Shown: one piece after another, positions 32,776 through 44,069 of the stretch | Numbering within the stretch: the first letter of the stretch is position 1 | Layout: the number at the start of each line of letters is the position of its first letter | Assembly: GCF_902686445.1 (NCBI RefSeq) | Contig: NC_062226.1 | Span: forward strand, 9,974,501-10,038,500 | Length of the DNA: 64,000 bases | Direction: 5' to 3' | DNA from: Sciurus carolinensis | Taxonomy: Eukaryota; Chordata; Mammalia; Rodentia; Sciuridae | The notes under the pieces: model-generated | Databases searched by the model: none | The model's input: the letters and a program-made list of their open reading frames with translations, nothing else | What the model was told of the DNA's origin: nothing | Made by a program: the position numbers and the translations under genes

Positions 32776-34261
32776 AGAGCCAAAGCCTATGTCTTAACCT
32801 CACCACCACACTGTCTCCAAAAGATTTTTCTTTGACTTGTTATTTTGGGCACATTTCCTTTTGTCTAAATCTGTGTTAGTTTTTCGTGTAATCTTAAATC
32901 ACCCAAGTGGTTTTCTAGATAGGTAGTATAAGCTTTCCTCCTACTTTAAATTTGAATTCTCCATCCTGTGATTTGTTCTGGAAGCACAAAGATGAGAACT
33001 TGGGGTTAATAATGCATTGGTGTGTATTCCCACTTAGAATCCACTAGGTGGCAACAGGGCCTAACTGAAGAATGAAGAGTGAGGATTTAGACTGAAAAAA
33101 AGCAGAAGACAATAGTTGGGAAAACTCATAATTAAGCAGAACAGAAAAACAGAATTTTCTGTAAAGTAGTACTTCAAAATTTTAGAGAATGGAGTTATGC
33201 CTTTAGCTCATTGTAAGAATATGTAAAAATACATAGGAATCCATTTTGCCATCTCCTTTCCTTTGCCTCTCAAATGTCAAAATCTTGGCTTATTTGGTGG
33301 AATCTAGTTACTTTGCTTTGAATATTTGAGTAAGGGAGAGACAAGATAGAAGGGTAAGGTGATAGAGCAGAGAAGGATATGCTTTTTTCAAGAGTCATTT
33401 ACTTTCAGGGAAACTGTAGGAAAAGGCATTAATGACTTCATGCTGTTCCTTGGATGTTAGGCTCCATTCTTTTTGAGTTCCTTGGTGAATGTATAGTCTC
33501 AGATGTGGGCTTTTCTTATAAAAATGTAAATGGGAGAGCAAAGGTTTTCCTGGACAAGGAATTAAGATAATGGTGGAGGAAGAAGATGTGAGGTTCCAGG
33601 AAGCTGTAGGTAGAATTTATGAGGCTGTAAAAACTAAAAGAAAGGGGTAACATGAGTTTCTAATGCTTATCTGAGGAAATTAAGAAGAGGAAAAGTTTGG
33701 GGAAGACAACTATACTGAAAGCAGTGTGACCTGGCAAGGTAGGCCTGCCTGTTTAGTATGACATTAATTACCACTGTTTTTTAGTACGACACTACTGCTG
33801 ACTTAGGCATGTTAATGACCTCATTACCTACTTAACTGGCATGGTCCTGTTTTGTAATTGAAAATAACTTATTGGTAATAATACTATCTACAAATACATT
33901 TGTAGTAATAATGATATATGTAATTTGGCAAATGAAGTATATAGTTCATATTTGAAACATGACATACCTGTTACCATCTAGTTACTGGAAAATTCTAAAA
34001 TAAGGATAGTGTTGATGTAATCCCTTTCACTATACACAACATGTATCAAAGTAAATTGAAAATGCTTCTGAATGAGTCGTAAGTGAAGATTATAAAGAAA
34101 GAAAGCAGCAATTAAAAACTACCACTAATTCTCTCAACAGTGATAATGGAGTTCTGAGAACTGTAAAATTTCTCACTGATTTTATGTGTGCATCCACAGA
34201 AGGATCTTCGAAACTTGCTACCCATTTTGTGGCAACCAGGCTTAGTAGAAACACCAAAGTG
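32776..34261. other. Mostly non-repetitive island between opposed L1 blocks
   Basis: About 1.5 kb without a recognisable SINE or L1, lying between antisense L1M (left) and sense L1M (right). A CTCF-like motif is at 33041-33054. No open frame is supported. Confidence 0.5.
33041..33054 (+). promoter_or_regulatory. CTCF-like motif
   Basis: 'ccactaggtggcaa' agrees with the CTCF core CCASYAGRKGGCRS at every position but the last. A single motif match has limited weight without occupancy data. Confidence 0.4.
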
Positions 34262-34436
34262 TCTTGGTTGCTGAGGTTGCAAAGACCTTTAATCCCAGCT
34301 ACCCTGGGGGCTGAGGCAGGAAGATTATAAGCTTGAGGCCAGCCTGGGCAACTTAGTAAGACCCTGTCTGAAAATATATGGGGATATAGCTTAGTAGTAG
34401 TGTCCCTGGTTCAATTACCAGTACTAAGAAAAAAAG
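34262..34436 (+). mobile_element. B1-dID SINE, diverged
   Basis: 'cctttaatcccagctaccct', 'gggggctgaggcaggaag', 'ggccagcctgggcaactta', then the dID half 'atggggatatagcttagtag' to 'caattaccagtac'. 'gcctgggcaac' is closer to the primate-like 7SL form than in the other copies. Confidence 0.85.
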
Positions 34437-34473
34437 GAAGTTTGATGATGATTCAATAAAGAGAAATTATTCC

Positions 34474-34489
34474 AAAAAAAAAAAAAAAA
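34474..34489. repeat. Poly-A tract
   Basis: A-run of about 16, immediately before the L1 start. Confidence 0.8.
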
Positions 34490-35545
34490 GTTCTGAAGTG
34501 AAACATAACTGAAATGAGAAATTAAGGAGGGACCAACTGCAGATTTGAATTGACACAAGAAAGGTTGAACCTCTAGATATACCAATTCAGATTATCAAAT
34601 ATGAAGAACAGAGAAAAATGAAGAAAAATGAACAATCTGTATGAGATCTGTGGGATAACATCAAGTATATATGTAATCAGAATCATAGGGAGGAGTGAGA
34701 GAAAGGGGCAGAAACATGTAAGAAGGAATAATGGCCCCTGAATTTGATGATGAAACATTAATCTATAGATCCAAGAAACCTGGCAAACCCTAAATAAGAT
34801 AAGCACATTAGAGTCAAACTATTGGAAGACAAACAGAAAACTTTGAATGTAGCAAGAAAAAAAAAGATTCATTATACCAGAAACAATGATAGAATTTATG
34901 ATTGACTTCTCATCTAAAACAATGGCTGCTGGCAGTTGGATAACATAGTCAAGTTGTGGAAAGAAAAAATTGTCAACCAAGAATTCTGTATGCAATGAAA
35001 CTATTAAAAAGAGAAAGCAAGCATTTTTCACATTAAAAAGGAGACTATGATGCTAATGGACTTACCTTAAAACACTAAAGGAAGTCTTCAGGATAAATGG
35101 AAATCATACCAGGTGTAACTCAAGTTCATGAGAAGGAATGATGAACACTGAAAATGGTAAATATGTGGTATACATAAATCTGTTTTCTCTTACTCTCTTA
35201 ATTTCCAAAAAAGATATAAAGTTACCTAAAGCAAGGATTATGACACTGCATTCTTGAGTTTATAGCATGTATGTGAGAATAATAGAAAGGGAGAAGAATG
35301 GAAGACATTGAAGAAAGTTTCTGTATTTCCTAGAAATAGAGGTAGATTGTCATAGGTGAAAATGCATGTTGTGATGCCTAAAGTAAATGATAAAACATGT
35401 AGTAAAGAAATATCAAAGGGATTAAAATGAAATACTAAAAATATTTCACATAAAAGAAACTAGTAAAGGAGAAAGAGGCTTAAAAAAATTGGGACAAAGC
35501 CAGAAAAATGGCATATATAAATCCTACCATATAAATAATCATATT

Positions 35546-35619
35546 GGGCTGGGGAGATAGCTCAGTCGGTAGAGTGCTTGCCTTGTAAGCACAAGGTCCT
35601 GGGTTCAATCCCCAGCACC

Positions 35620-35648
<29 letters not shown>
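35546..35648 (+). mobile_element. Young ID SINE nested in L1
   Basis: 'gggctggggagatagctcag' to 'ggttcaatccccagcaccc' and A30 or so. The flanks 'aatcatatt' and 'aatcacatt' differ by one base and mark the target duplication, splitting the L1 endonuclease region. Confidence 0.95.
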
Positions 35649-35653
<5 letters not shown>

Positions 35654-36107
35654 CATTAAATGTGAATGGATGAACTTAAAGGCAGAGATGGTCAGCCTGC
35701 GTAAAAATCCAAATATAGACTCAATAATAGACCTACCTTATTTTCAGAGACACAGATTGAAAGTAAAAAGGTGAGGAGAGAGAGATCATGCAAACAGTAA
35801 CCCAGAGCTAGAGTGACAGAGTTTAAGACAAGAAATATTACTAAAGACAAAGGAACTTTTCATAACTACAAGAGTCTACCAAAATACACAAAGCAAAAAC
35901 TGACAAAAATTAAAGGAGAAATAGCCAATTTAACAATATTTGGAGATTTCATTGTCCCACCCTTAATAATAATATAATATCACACAGAAAATTAACAAAA
36001 TATAAAATATTCCATCAGCACTATCAAACAATTTGACTCACTTATTGAATACTACATGCAGAATATATGTTGAAGTCATGTGGGACAGTCTTTAAGAATA
36101 TTCTGAC

Positions 36108-36225
36108 AGGCTGGGGACATAGCTCAGTGGTAGTGCGCTTGCCTGCCATGCTCAAGTCCTTGGGTATGATCCCAGTACTGCCACCCTCTTCCCTGGGGGA
36201 AAAAAAAGAGGCAACAACAACAACA
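36108..36225 (+). mobile_element. ID SINE nested in L1
   Basis: 'aggctggggacatagctcag', 'tgcgcttgcctgccatgct', 'gggtatgatcccagtactg', then a C-rich and A-rich tail. The frames on both strands here (36042-36306) are SINE translation. Confidence 0.88.
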
Positions 36226-37209
36226 AAAATCTTGGTCATAAAAGAACTCTCAATTATTTTCAGAGCAAAGTCATACAGCATGTATTCTGTGACCACAATG
36301 AAATGAAATTAAAGATCCTTAACAGAAATCTATGGTATTCCCAAATATTTGAAATTAAATAGCACACTCACAACTTAAGATCAAAGCAGAAATCCCAAGG
36401 CAAATTTTAAAACATTTTTAATTAAATGAAGAGTCACCAGGTGTATGAAATGTAGCTAAAGCTTTACTTCGAAGTTTGATTCCTCCTATAATGCCTATAC
36501 TGCTTTCATAATTTCCTATAATAGAAAGTAGTGAAATAGATGGCCTTAAAAAAAATAGAGAAAGTTAAGGAAACTAGAAGTTTTTTCTCTAAAAGTATCA
36601 ACGAAATTAACAACCCCTTACCTATGCTGACCAAGATAGTAAAGAGGACACATTATAAAAATCAGGAATGAAAGAGACCACTACCCTACAGAAATTAAAA
36701 GGACTTCAAGAGGATGTCATCAATAACTTTATTTTTACAAATTAGACAACATATGAAATGAATAAATTCCTAGAAAGACAAATTATCAAAAGTGACACAT
36801 GAAAGAGAAAATAGGAATATTCATATAAAAAATAAAAATAAAAAATTTCTAGAAACAGAAGCCAAAGCCCAGGTGGATTCTTTGGTGAATTCTATCAAAC
36901 ATTTAAAGAAGCAGCAATAGTAACCTTTCACAATCTCTTTAAGAAAATAGGACGCAACACTTTTCAACTTATTTAATGATTATAATATCCTGATAACAGA
37001 CCACAAGAAAGCTAAAAACCAATATCCCTTATAAACATAGAAAATGTTTAAGAAAATATTAGCAAAACAAATTCAGCAAAATGATAAATATATAGTGGAC
37101 TATACATCAAATATATACTGTGATTAATTGAAGTTTATTTCAGGATTGCAAACTTAATAAAATTAATGTAATGTACCAATTGTCAACAGGTGTTCCCTTA
37201 AAATACAGG

Positions 37210-37330
37210 ATGTGGAATTGGGTGTGTGGCTCATTGGGTTAGTGCTTGCCCTGCATGCACAAGGCCCTGAATTCTATCTCTAGTACTGCAAAGAGGAAAC
37301 AAACTACCACCACCACCAACAACAAAAAAA
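37210..37330 (+). mobile_element. ID SINE, diverged
   Basis: 'gaattgggtgtgtggctcat', 'gccctgcatgcacaaggccc', 'tatctctagtactgcaaag', then a tail with an 'accaccaccacc' stretch. Confidence 0.83.
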
Positions 37331-37645
37331 CAAGGCAGCAGGTGGTAAATATTTTAGGTTTTTAGCCCATATAGTCTCTGTTGGACCTGGTCAGCTCTGC
37401 TTGTTTACTACCGTATGTGAAAAAACAACAATAATAACAAAAAACCGGATGTGTTATATTCCAGAAAAACTGTTTATGAAAACAGACAGTTGGGGCTCGG
37501 AATGTGGCTCAGTGGTAGAGCACTTGCTTAGCATGTGTGAGGCCCTGGGTTCAATCCCTAGCACCATAAAAACCAAACAAATAAAACCAAACCTCTCCAA
37601 AACCAAAAATAAACAACTGGCCCACAGGTCATGGTTTGCTTTATT
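37331..37645. mobile_element. hAT-like DNA transposon relic inside L1
   Basis: 'gtggtaaatattttaggttt', 'tatagtctctgttggacctg' and, after an inserted ID, 'ctggcccacaggtcatggtt' match the two ends of a common nonautonomous hAT element ('agtaaatattttaggctt' to 'ggcccgtgggccatagtttg'). L1 resumes at about 37680. The family name is left open. Confidence 0.55.
37489..37610 (+). mobile_element. ID SINE nested in the hAT relic
   Basis: 'ggggctcggaatgtggctca' to 'ggttcaatccctagcacc', then an 'ataaaaaccaaacaaat' tail. Confidence 0.9.
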
Positions 37646-37904
37646 AATAAAGTTTTTTTTTTTTTTAAAGCATAGTAGTTATCTCAATAGACAGAATCCA
37701 GCACTGGAAATTCATGATTAAAAACTCTGAACCAACTATAAATAAAAAGCAGCTTCCACAACCTGATAAAAGGTATCTAAAAAAAGCCTGCAGCTAACAT
37801 ATTTAATGGCAGAATACTGAATACTTTTCCCCCTAAGATTGAGAACAAGGTAGAAAAAAATGGCAATTTCTACCAAGTCTTCCAACATTGTACTAGAAGT
37901 TCTA

Positions 37905-38004
37905 ACTTTTTTTATTTTTATTTTTGCGGTGCTGGGGATTGAACCCAGGGCCTTGTGCTTGCAAAGGCAAGCACTCTACCAACTGAGCTATCTCCCCAGC
38001 CCCT
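37905..38004 (-). mobile_element. ID SINE nested in L1 ORF2, perfect 11-bp target duplication
   Basis: 'gcggtgctggggattgaacc', 'aaggcaagcactctaccaac' and 'tatctccccagcccc'. 'tagaagttcta' at 37894-37904 and 38005-38015 is identical. One extra A in 'gcttgcaaaggc'. Confidence 0.96.
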
Positions 38005-38637
38005 TAGAAGTTCTAGCTAGTGCAATAAAGGAGAAAAAGGGCATCTGAATTGTAAAGAAATTGTTTTTATTCATAGATGAATAATCCCATATGTAATCCT
38101 AAAGAATCCACAAAAATCCAAAAATTTTACTGAGCAAGTCACAGGATACTAGATATATCAATTATATTTTTATATACTACCAACAATCCAAAAATAAATG
38201 TAATAAAACAATTCCATTCATGGTTGCATCAAAAGAATAAAATACTTAGAAATTAACAAGATTAGTGTAAAATTTATACACAGTTATGAAATACTATTAA
38301 GAGAAATTGAAAAGGTCTAAATAAATGCAGAAAATTCATGTCGATGGATTAAAAGTCTAAGTATGCTAAGTTGGTAATTTTCCCCAAATTGATGTATTCA
38401 TTTAGTGTAATCTCTGTAAAAAAAAAAATTCAGTTTTTTTTGTTAGAAATTGACAAATTAATCCTAATGTTTATATGGAATTGAAAAGCACCTAAAATAG
38501 TACAGTTTTGAAAAAGAACAAAGTTAAGTTAGAGGAATCACACTATGCAGTTTGAAAAATAAAAGACCCAACAACCAAGACAGGTGATATTAGTGTTAGG
38601 GTAGGCAATGGAACTGAACTGAAAGTTCGGTAGTTTT

Positions 38638-38828
38638 GTTGTTGTTTTTGTTTTTGGTACAGGGATTGAGCCCAGAGGCACTTTACCACTGAGCTACATC
38701 CCCAGTCCTTTTTATCTTTTATTTTGAGACATGTCTCTCTAAGTTGCTGAGGGTGACCTCAAACTTGCCATCCTACCACACCCACCTGAGTCACTAGGAT
38801 TACAGGAATGTGCCACAATACCCAGCTT
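38638..38828 (-). mobile_element. B1-dID SINE nested in L1
   Basis: 'ttggtacagggattgagccc', 'taccactgagctacatcccc', 'tgagacatgtctctctaag' and 'ggattacaggaatgtgcc'. Confidence 0.92.
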
Positions 38829-38869
38829 GTAATAGTAATGATAGTATATCTTTAATGTATATAGTAATT

Positions 38870-38872
<3 letters not shown>

Positions 38873-38902
<30 letters not shown>
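38873..38902. repeat. Poly-T tract, T28 or longer
   Basis: Long T-run between the antisense and sense B1-dID copies, with no element immediately right of it that I can name. Confidence 0.9.
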
Positions 38903-38905
<3 letters not shown>

Positions 38906-39002
38906 AAAAGGAAAAAGAAGGTTTATTGCTTTGCTGGTCAGTTGAATTTTGACAAAAGTTTCCAAGACAATTCAATGGGGAGTTGATAATTTTTTTGGGG
39001 GG

Positions 39003-39182
39003 AGATCTTGGCACCATCATACACTCCTGTAATCTAAGCTAGTTGGGAGACTAAGGCAGGAGGATCACAAATTTGAGGCCAGTCTTGGCAGCTTTTCAAG
39101 ACTCTGTCTCAAAAAGAAATGGGGCTATAACTCATTGGTAGAGTGAGTGCCCCTGGGTTCAATCCCCAGTACCACAAAAAGT
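39003..39182 (+). mobile_element. B1-dID SINE nested in L1
   Basis: 'cttggcaccatcatacact', 'actaaggcaggaggatcac', then the dID half 'atggggctataactcattgg' to 'caatccccagtaccac'. With the copy at 38638-38828 it forms an inverted pair about 175 bases apart. Confidence 0.9.
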
Positions 39183-39340
39183 AAATAATATGAAATGAAA
39201 ACAAAAAGCGATGCTGGGAAAAATGGGACATATACATATTAAAAAAATAAAACAAAATAAAACTCAGACTCTTTACACTAGAAACAAACATTAACTTACA
39301 GTGCATCATACCCCTTTATATAAGATCTTCCTTTTTGTTT

Positions 39341-39417
39341 TGCAGTGCTAGGGATTGAACCCAGGGCCTTATGCATGCCAGGAGAACGCTTTATCACTGA
39401 GCTGCATCCCCAGTCCT
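39341..39417 (-). mobile_element. ID SINE nested in L1
   Basis: 'gcagtgctagggattgaacc', 'ttatgcatgccaggagaac' and 'ctgagctgcatccccagtcc'. Confidence 0.9.
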
Positions 39418-39892
39418 ACTATAACATCTAAAACTACAATTGTATCAAAGAATAGTTTTGTGATTTTGGATTAGGCAAAGACTTTTCTTACACCAATGGC
39501 ACACAGTCATAAGGGAAGAAAATTGATAAATTGCCAACATTACAATGTAAAACTTACACTAAAAAGACATCATTAAGAAAATGAAAACTTAAGCTTAAGG
39601 ATTGAGGGAAAATATTTGCAAATCAAATATGATAAAGGAGGTGAAACCAAAATATAAAGGTCTCTTAGCAACTTGGTGATATAACTCAAGCTTTAGAAGT
39701 AGACAAAATTTATTGCATGATTCCACAAAGAGCCAAAATTATAGAGACAAAGTAAAATAGAGGTTACTAGAGGACATGGAGAATAGGTAGTTATTATTTA
39801 ATGGTTACAGAGTTTTTGTTCAGGGTTATGAAAATGGACAGTGGTGTTTGTTGCACAACATTATGACTTCACTGCTGAGTTCTGCACTGGTA

Positions 39893-40040
39893 AGCTGGGC
39901 ATTGTGGTACGCATCTGTAGTGCTTGCTACTTGCTAGGTGGAGGCTGGGGAATAACTTGAGCTTAGGAGTTTGAGGATCCTCCCCACCCCCACCCAGGGT
40001 CAGTGTAACCAGACAGTATCTCAGAGTAACAAAAGGAAAA
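39893..40040 (+). mobile_element. B1 SINE half nested in L1 3' UTR
   Basis: 'agctgggcattgtggtacgc', 'gaggctggggaataacttga' and 'gagtttgaggatcctcc'. The dID half is missing or replaced by a C-rich stretch. Confidence 0.75.
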
Positions 40041-40109
40041 AAGAATTTAAAATGGTAACTTTTTTGTAAATTTCACTACAATAAATCCACTATACATTTT
40101 GGAATGACA

Positions 40110-40980
40110 TAGTTACAAATTACAAAGACCATAAAGTATTAGTATGTGTAGAAAATGGAAATCTTGTGTGTTGGTATAGGAATCTCAAATGCTACATTCA
40201 CTTTGGAAATCAGTTTGGTAGTTAAACTTGCTATATGATCTGGCAGTTACACTTCTATCCAGAGAGAGAAAAACATATGTCCCACATGCAGATGTTCACA
40301 GTAGCATTATTCATAATAGCCTAAGCCTAGAAACAATCCAGATGTCCATCAGCTGGTTGAAGGATAAACAAAATGTGGAACATTTAATAAAATGCTTTTC
40401 AGTAGCAGGAAGAAATGAACTACTGATATATCCTACAACATGGCTAAATCTAAACTTCATTATGCTAAATGAAAGAAGCCAAACTCAAGAGTACATACTG
40501 TATGATTCCATTTACTTGCAAAGTCACAGAAAAGGTTAATTTATAGAGACAGAAAGCAGATCGGTAATTGTCTATGGGGATTGAATGGAAAGAGGCTCAG
40601 AGGTGATGTTTAGGGTAATGGAAGCGATCTAAAATTAGATTTTGGTGATGGTTGCAGAACTTGATGAATTAGTAAAAATCATTGAATTGAGTCCAGCCTA
40701 TGGTGCATGCCTGTAATCCTTGCAATTCAGGAAGGGCTGAGGCAGGAGGATTTTAGGCCAGCCTCACCAACTTAGTCCCTGTCTCAAAAAAAAAAAAAAA
40801 AAAAAAAAAAAGTCTAGGACTGTGGCTCAGTGTAAGAATTGCTCCTTGCTTCAGTCCCTTGCACAAACAAGACAACAACAAAATGCCCCTAAAAACCAAA
40901 AAAAGCAAGTTATTGAATTATACACTTACAATGGATGAATTTGAAGGTATGTAAATTATATTCAAGATGGTTTTAAAAAG
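40110..40980 (+). mobile_element. Second L1M 3' end, 5'-truncated
   Basis: A complete second 3' UTR: 'tcactttggaaatcagtttg', 'gagagagaaaaacatatgtc', 'cattattcataatagcctaa', 'ccagatgtccatcagctgg', 'cattatgctaaatgaaagaa', 'atttatagagacagaaagc', 'gattttggtgatggttgc' and 'ggtatgtaaattatattc'. It follows the poly-A-signal-like 'caataaa' of the first element, so it is a separate insertion. A B1-dID at 40689-40905 interrupts it. The plus frame at 40228-40539 is L1 translation. Confidence 0.9.
40689..40905 (+). mobile_element. B1-dID SINE nested in L1 3' UTR
   Basis: 'cagcctatggtgcatgcctg', 'aggaagggctgaggcagg', a 25-A linker, then dID 'ctaggactgtggctcagtg' to 'cttcagtcccttgcac'. 'attgaatt' flanks both sides and rejoins the L1 sequence cleanly. 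Confidence 0.9.
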
Positions 40981-41384
40981 TACCTAAGATTAGTTGGAAT
41001 GAGGGGAGAAGAAAACTTTTTTTATAAAATGGTATAAGTTCATCCTTCAGGTGGTATCATACTGATGACTTGTGATGTCTCTTATTAGTCATTGCTTGGG
41101 AATCTTGTATTCTTGTTTAGGAGGACTGAGCCAATTGTTTGGAGTATGATCTTGGTGAACCCCAAAGTTAATGACATATCCCATCCAGGCTGATGCAGAA
41201 AAAGCCTTCAAACTCCAGGTTGTATATTAACTCTCTCCAGACATCTCACAGATGTGCTGCTGGTTAACATGCAGTCAAGTGTTTGGGACATGAAGGGATC
41301 TTGTCTATACCACTGCAAATGGAGAACCCATGGAATGGCACTACCAGAAACTAGGATACGTCAGCCTGTACCATGTGCTGTTAA

Positions 41385-41560
41385 ATTTTCACATGTGTTT
41401 TGTCACTGAGGCCTCACAGTGCTGCAAGATATGGGAGGTATCTTTAGTTTTTCCTTTACAGAGAAATGTAAGATGTTTAGGGTGACCAACTTGTTAAAAG
41501 AGCATACAGTCATGGTAGAGCTGGAACTACATTAAGATTTTTCTGACTCCATTATCTCGT
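41385..41560 (-). mobile_element. MIR relic
   Basis: 'attttcacatgtgttttgtc', 'ttcctttacagagaaatgta' and 'catggtagagctggaacta'. Confidence 0.65.
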
Positions 41561-42469
41561 ATCATTTCTTCTACTGTTTTGCTCCAACTATTCACTGGTA
41601 AGAGGGAAGAAAGGATATGAATTTTTGATAGTGTGTTTTTTTCAGTAGATTTAGTTAGTTTGAACAGGAAGTGAAGTTGGGCTACAGTGTAAGATCATAC
41701 ATGGGTTCTATTTCAAGTATAATCAAGTTGTGTTTGTCCCAAAATCTGGGACCTATTAGAATTATACCTATCTTGGAATTGTAATTTGTGACATGTGTGA
41801 CTGAAGGTATCTTATTCTTGGTTTGAAGAACAGACCACTTCCTAAATTATAAATTGTGTCAGAAATCATGAGGAAATTCATTTGACAAACATTTATTGAG
41901 TGTCTACTCTTTGCCAAGCTTCTGCACACGTGCTTCTTCCCACGTCTGGTTAGATCCTGTTGAGGTACAGCCCGAGAGGAGAAGGGGAATAGCCTGGAAT
42001 TTCTTTCATTGTTTCATTCTCCAAGGATGACTGTGTCTGCTCTGCTCTCCAGAGTGGCCATTTCCTTCATGGACCTGGAGCCTGTTATTTTCTATTATCC
42101 CTGCAACTGTGCTTTCCACAGTTCCCCTTATTAAAATATTGTTCACCTTTCCTTCCTTTTCCTGTGGATTCTTCATATGCTTTTCAGGCAAATGTAGATA
42201 GAGTCTGCATTTAAAAGAAAGCTTTGCTTTTTTAAAAAAAAATCATGATTTTAAATGAATTTTTTCTTAATTGTTGAAATAGTTCATACTTATTGCTAGG
42301 TACTTGAAAGAGTATAATAATAATAAAAAAAAAGTCCCTTGTAATTCTATAGTTGAGAGATTACAACTGTTAACATGATTTTGTTTTGTTCTAGTCTACT
42401 TGAAATTCCAGACTTCCTTTTATCTTTTATTAGCATGGCTTGGGTATATGAACAGTCTATGATGTTAGC
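41561..42469. other. Unique sequence with a MIR/L2-like patch
   Basis: 'gacaaacatttattgagtgt' at about 41884 is a short MIR/L2 end. The 42290-42400 stretch ('aagtcccttgtaattctata', 'ttacaactgttaacatg') resembles an old LINE 3' UTR but is too eroded to call. Confidence 0.4.
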
Positions 42470-42650
42470 ATTTTGTGTGTCAGGTTCTGTGTTAGGTAAC
42501 TTACATGTAATTCTCAAGCAGTCCTGTGAAACAAATACTATTATCTCATATTTGCAAATGACACAGATTTAAAGGTTAAGTGATTTGCCCAGTGCGTATA
42601 GTTAAGTAGCAGAGTTTTTACCCTCATTTATCCTAAGCTCTTTAGTACCT
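42470..42650 (-). mobile_element. MIR relic
   Basis: 'caggttctgtgttaggtaac', 'caagcagtcctgtgaaaca', 'gttaagtgatttgcccagtg' and 'gttaagtagcagagttttta'. Confidence 0.78.
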
Positions 42651-42829
42651 TTTCAGAAATATACTTCCAATCATGACTATCATGCCAAAATTGTTCTCTT
42701 TAAAACTATCATTAATCATTTTTTAAAATCCTGCTTCATTTTTTGACCTTGACGATAATGTGACCTCTTTTGTTCAGTTGAGCTTTATGAAAACCTTATG
42801 TTTCTTTGGTCCCTCAGCTCTGCTCTGAA

Positions 42830-43120
42830 TGTGCTCACCTTATTTATCTCACCCAGGTAATTACATATACCATTAAAGTCTTCACTTAAATGTTATTTTT
42901 TCAAGGAAGCCTTCTCTGACCATCTTACCCAAGACTGCATTGTTTCCTTCTGTTATTTACTCCCATAATAACCTTGTTTATTTCATTTGCAGAGCTCTTC
43001 ATACCTGGTATTATTTGTTCATTGGAATTTGTTCTGCCCTTTTCACTTTATACTTTTGTTTCTTCCACATCTCCTGGCTCTTATTTTGAAGTTGAGGTGT
43101 ACAGTAAGTGTCCAGTAACT
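42830..43120 (+). mobile_element. L2 3'-region relic
   Basis: 'cttcacttaaatgttatttt', 'gaagccttctctgaccatct', 'ttctgttatttactcccata' and 'tttcatttgcagagctctt' follow L2 order. Confidence 0.7.
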
Positions 43121-43719
43121 ATTTGTTACCTATCTTTCTCTTTCTGCCCTTAGCTCATTCACTCTTAGCTCCATGATTATGAATCATAAATGGTATCCTC
43201 CTGTAATTGTCCTTTTAGCTTTTCAGGGCTCTATTCCTTGTGACTTCCTAACAGTTTTGAACTTTTCTGCTCCTTTCCCCTATTATACATGCCCTTTATT
43301 TTCTCTGTTCCAGGTATTTATTTAGACTCACATCTGCAGAACCTATCCTTAAACTCACAGTTGTCTCCCTCTTACAGCACTTACTTTTGTCTGAGAGTAA
43401 CTACAGAGAATTTTGGTGGTTGAAATTTGTCACTGTTTTACTGACATATTTAAGGCCTACTGATTTTCTTTGTAAGTAAATTTCATGTTCAGGAGCACAT
43501 TTTTCAAAGAATGAATGTATCATTCTTTCAGAAAATTTGGAAATAATTGGTGGTTAAAAATAAATACCCAGAATGCTTGGCATCTGAGAAACAGCAACAC
43601 ATAGAATGCCTTCTCTTTGTCTACCAGTATAATGGAAAGAAAACTCATATGGGTTTCTGTAAAGACGTGTTGGATAGAATAGTCATCTGAATTTAACCTT
43701 GTTCATTCATTAGATTCTT
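43121..43719. other. Unique sequence, C/T-rich
   Basis: Pyrimidine-rich stretch with no exon or repeat that I can name. Confidence 0.4.
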
Positions 43720-43720
43720 T

Positions 43721-43797
43721 TTTTTTTTTTTTTTTTGCGGTGCTGGGCATTCAACCCAGGGCAAGCACTGTACCAACTGAGCTATATCCCCAGCCCG
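43721..43797 (-). mobile_element. ID SINE with an internal deletion
   Basis: T22 tail, 'gcggtgctgggcattcaacc', then directly 'gggcaagcactgtaccaac': about 14 bases of the central loop are missing. The flanks 'ttcattagattcttt' and 'ttcgttagattcttt' (43706-43720, 43798-43812) differ at one base. Confidence 0.94.
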
Positions 43798-44069
43798 TTC
43801 GTTAGATTCTTTAGTTAGGTTTTAGTTTTTCTGAGAGTATAAACCCAAATGCAGATCTATATTTGGCTGCTGTAAAGTGGTACAAATTTTTGTAAGTTTT
43901 GGAGAGACATACTCAGTAGCAAAACAAGTGTGAGTATCTGTTTGTACTCAGAAGACCCATGGCAGGAAAGATTGGGCAATAGCTGAAAAGTAGGTAGCAT
44001 GGTATGTGGTAGCAGGAAGCCGATGTTAAACGGGTAGATTTGGCTTTGCTTTGGACGAGTCTTCAGTGG

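Larger units (their letters stand above)
34495..40087 (+). mobile_element. L1M relic: ORF1 end, ORF2 and 3' UTR
   Basis: Sense-strand L1M in order. Late ORF1: 'gagaaaaatgaagaaaaatg', 'gagagaaaggggcagaaa', 'tgtcaaccaagaattctgta'. ORF2 endonuclease: 'cattaaatgtgaatggatg', 'tttggagatttcattgtccc'. Reverse transcriptase: 'ttggtgaattctatcaaac', 'aaccaatatcccttataaac', 'agttctagctagtgcaataa'. ORF2 end: 'ggattaggcaaagactttt', 'gggaaaatatttgcaaatca'. The 3' UTR ('agaggttactagaggacatg', 'tttcactacaataaa') follows. Every frame is broken many times and no functional protein is encoded. A hAT relic, at least six ID copies and three B1-type SINEs interrupt it. Confidence 0.92.

Noticed and set aside
40228..40539. 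103-codon plus frame
   Set aside because: Lies in the 3' end of a truncated L1M and reads L1 sequence that is not a functional ORF.
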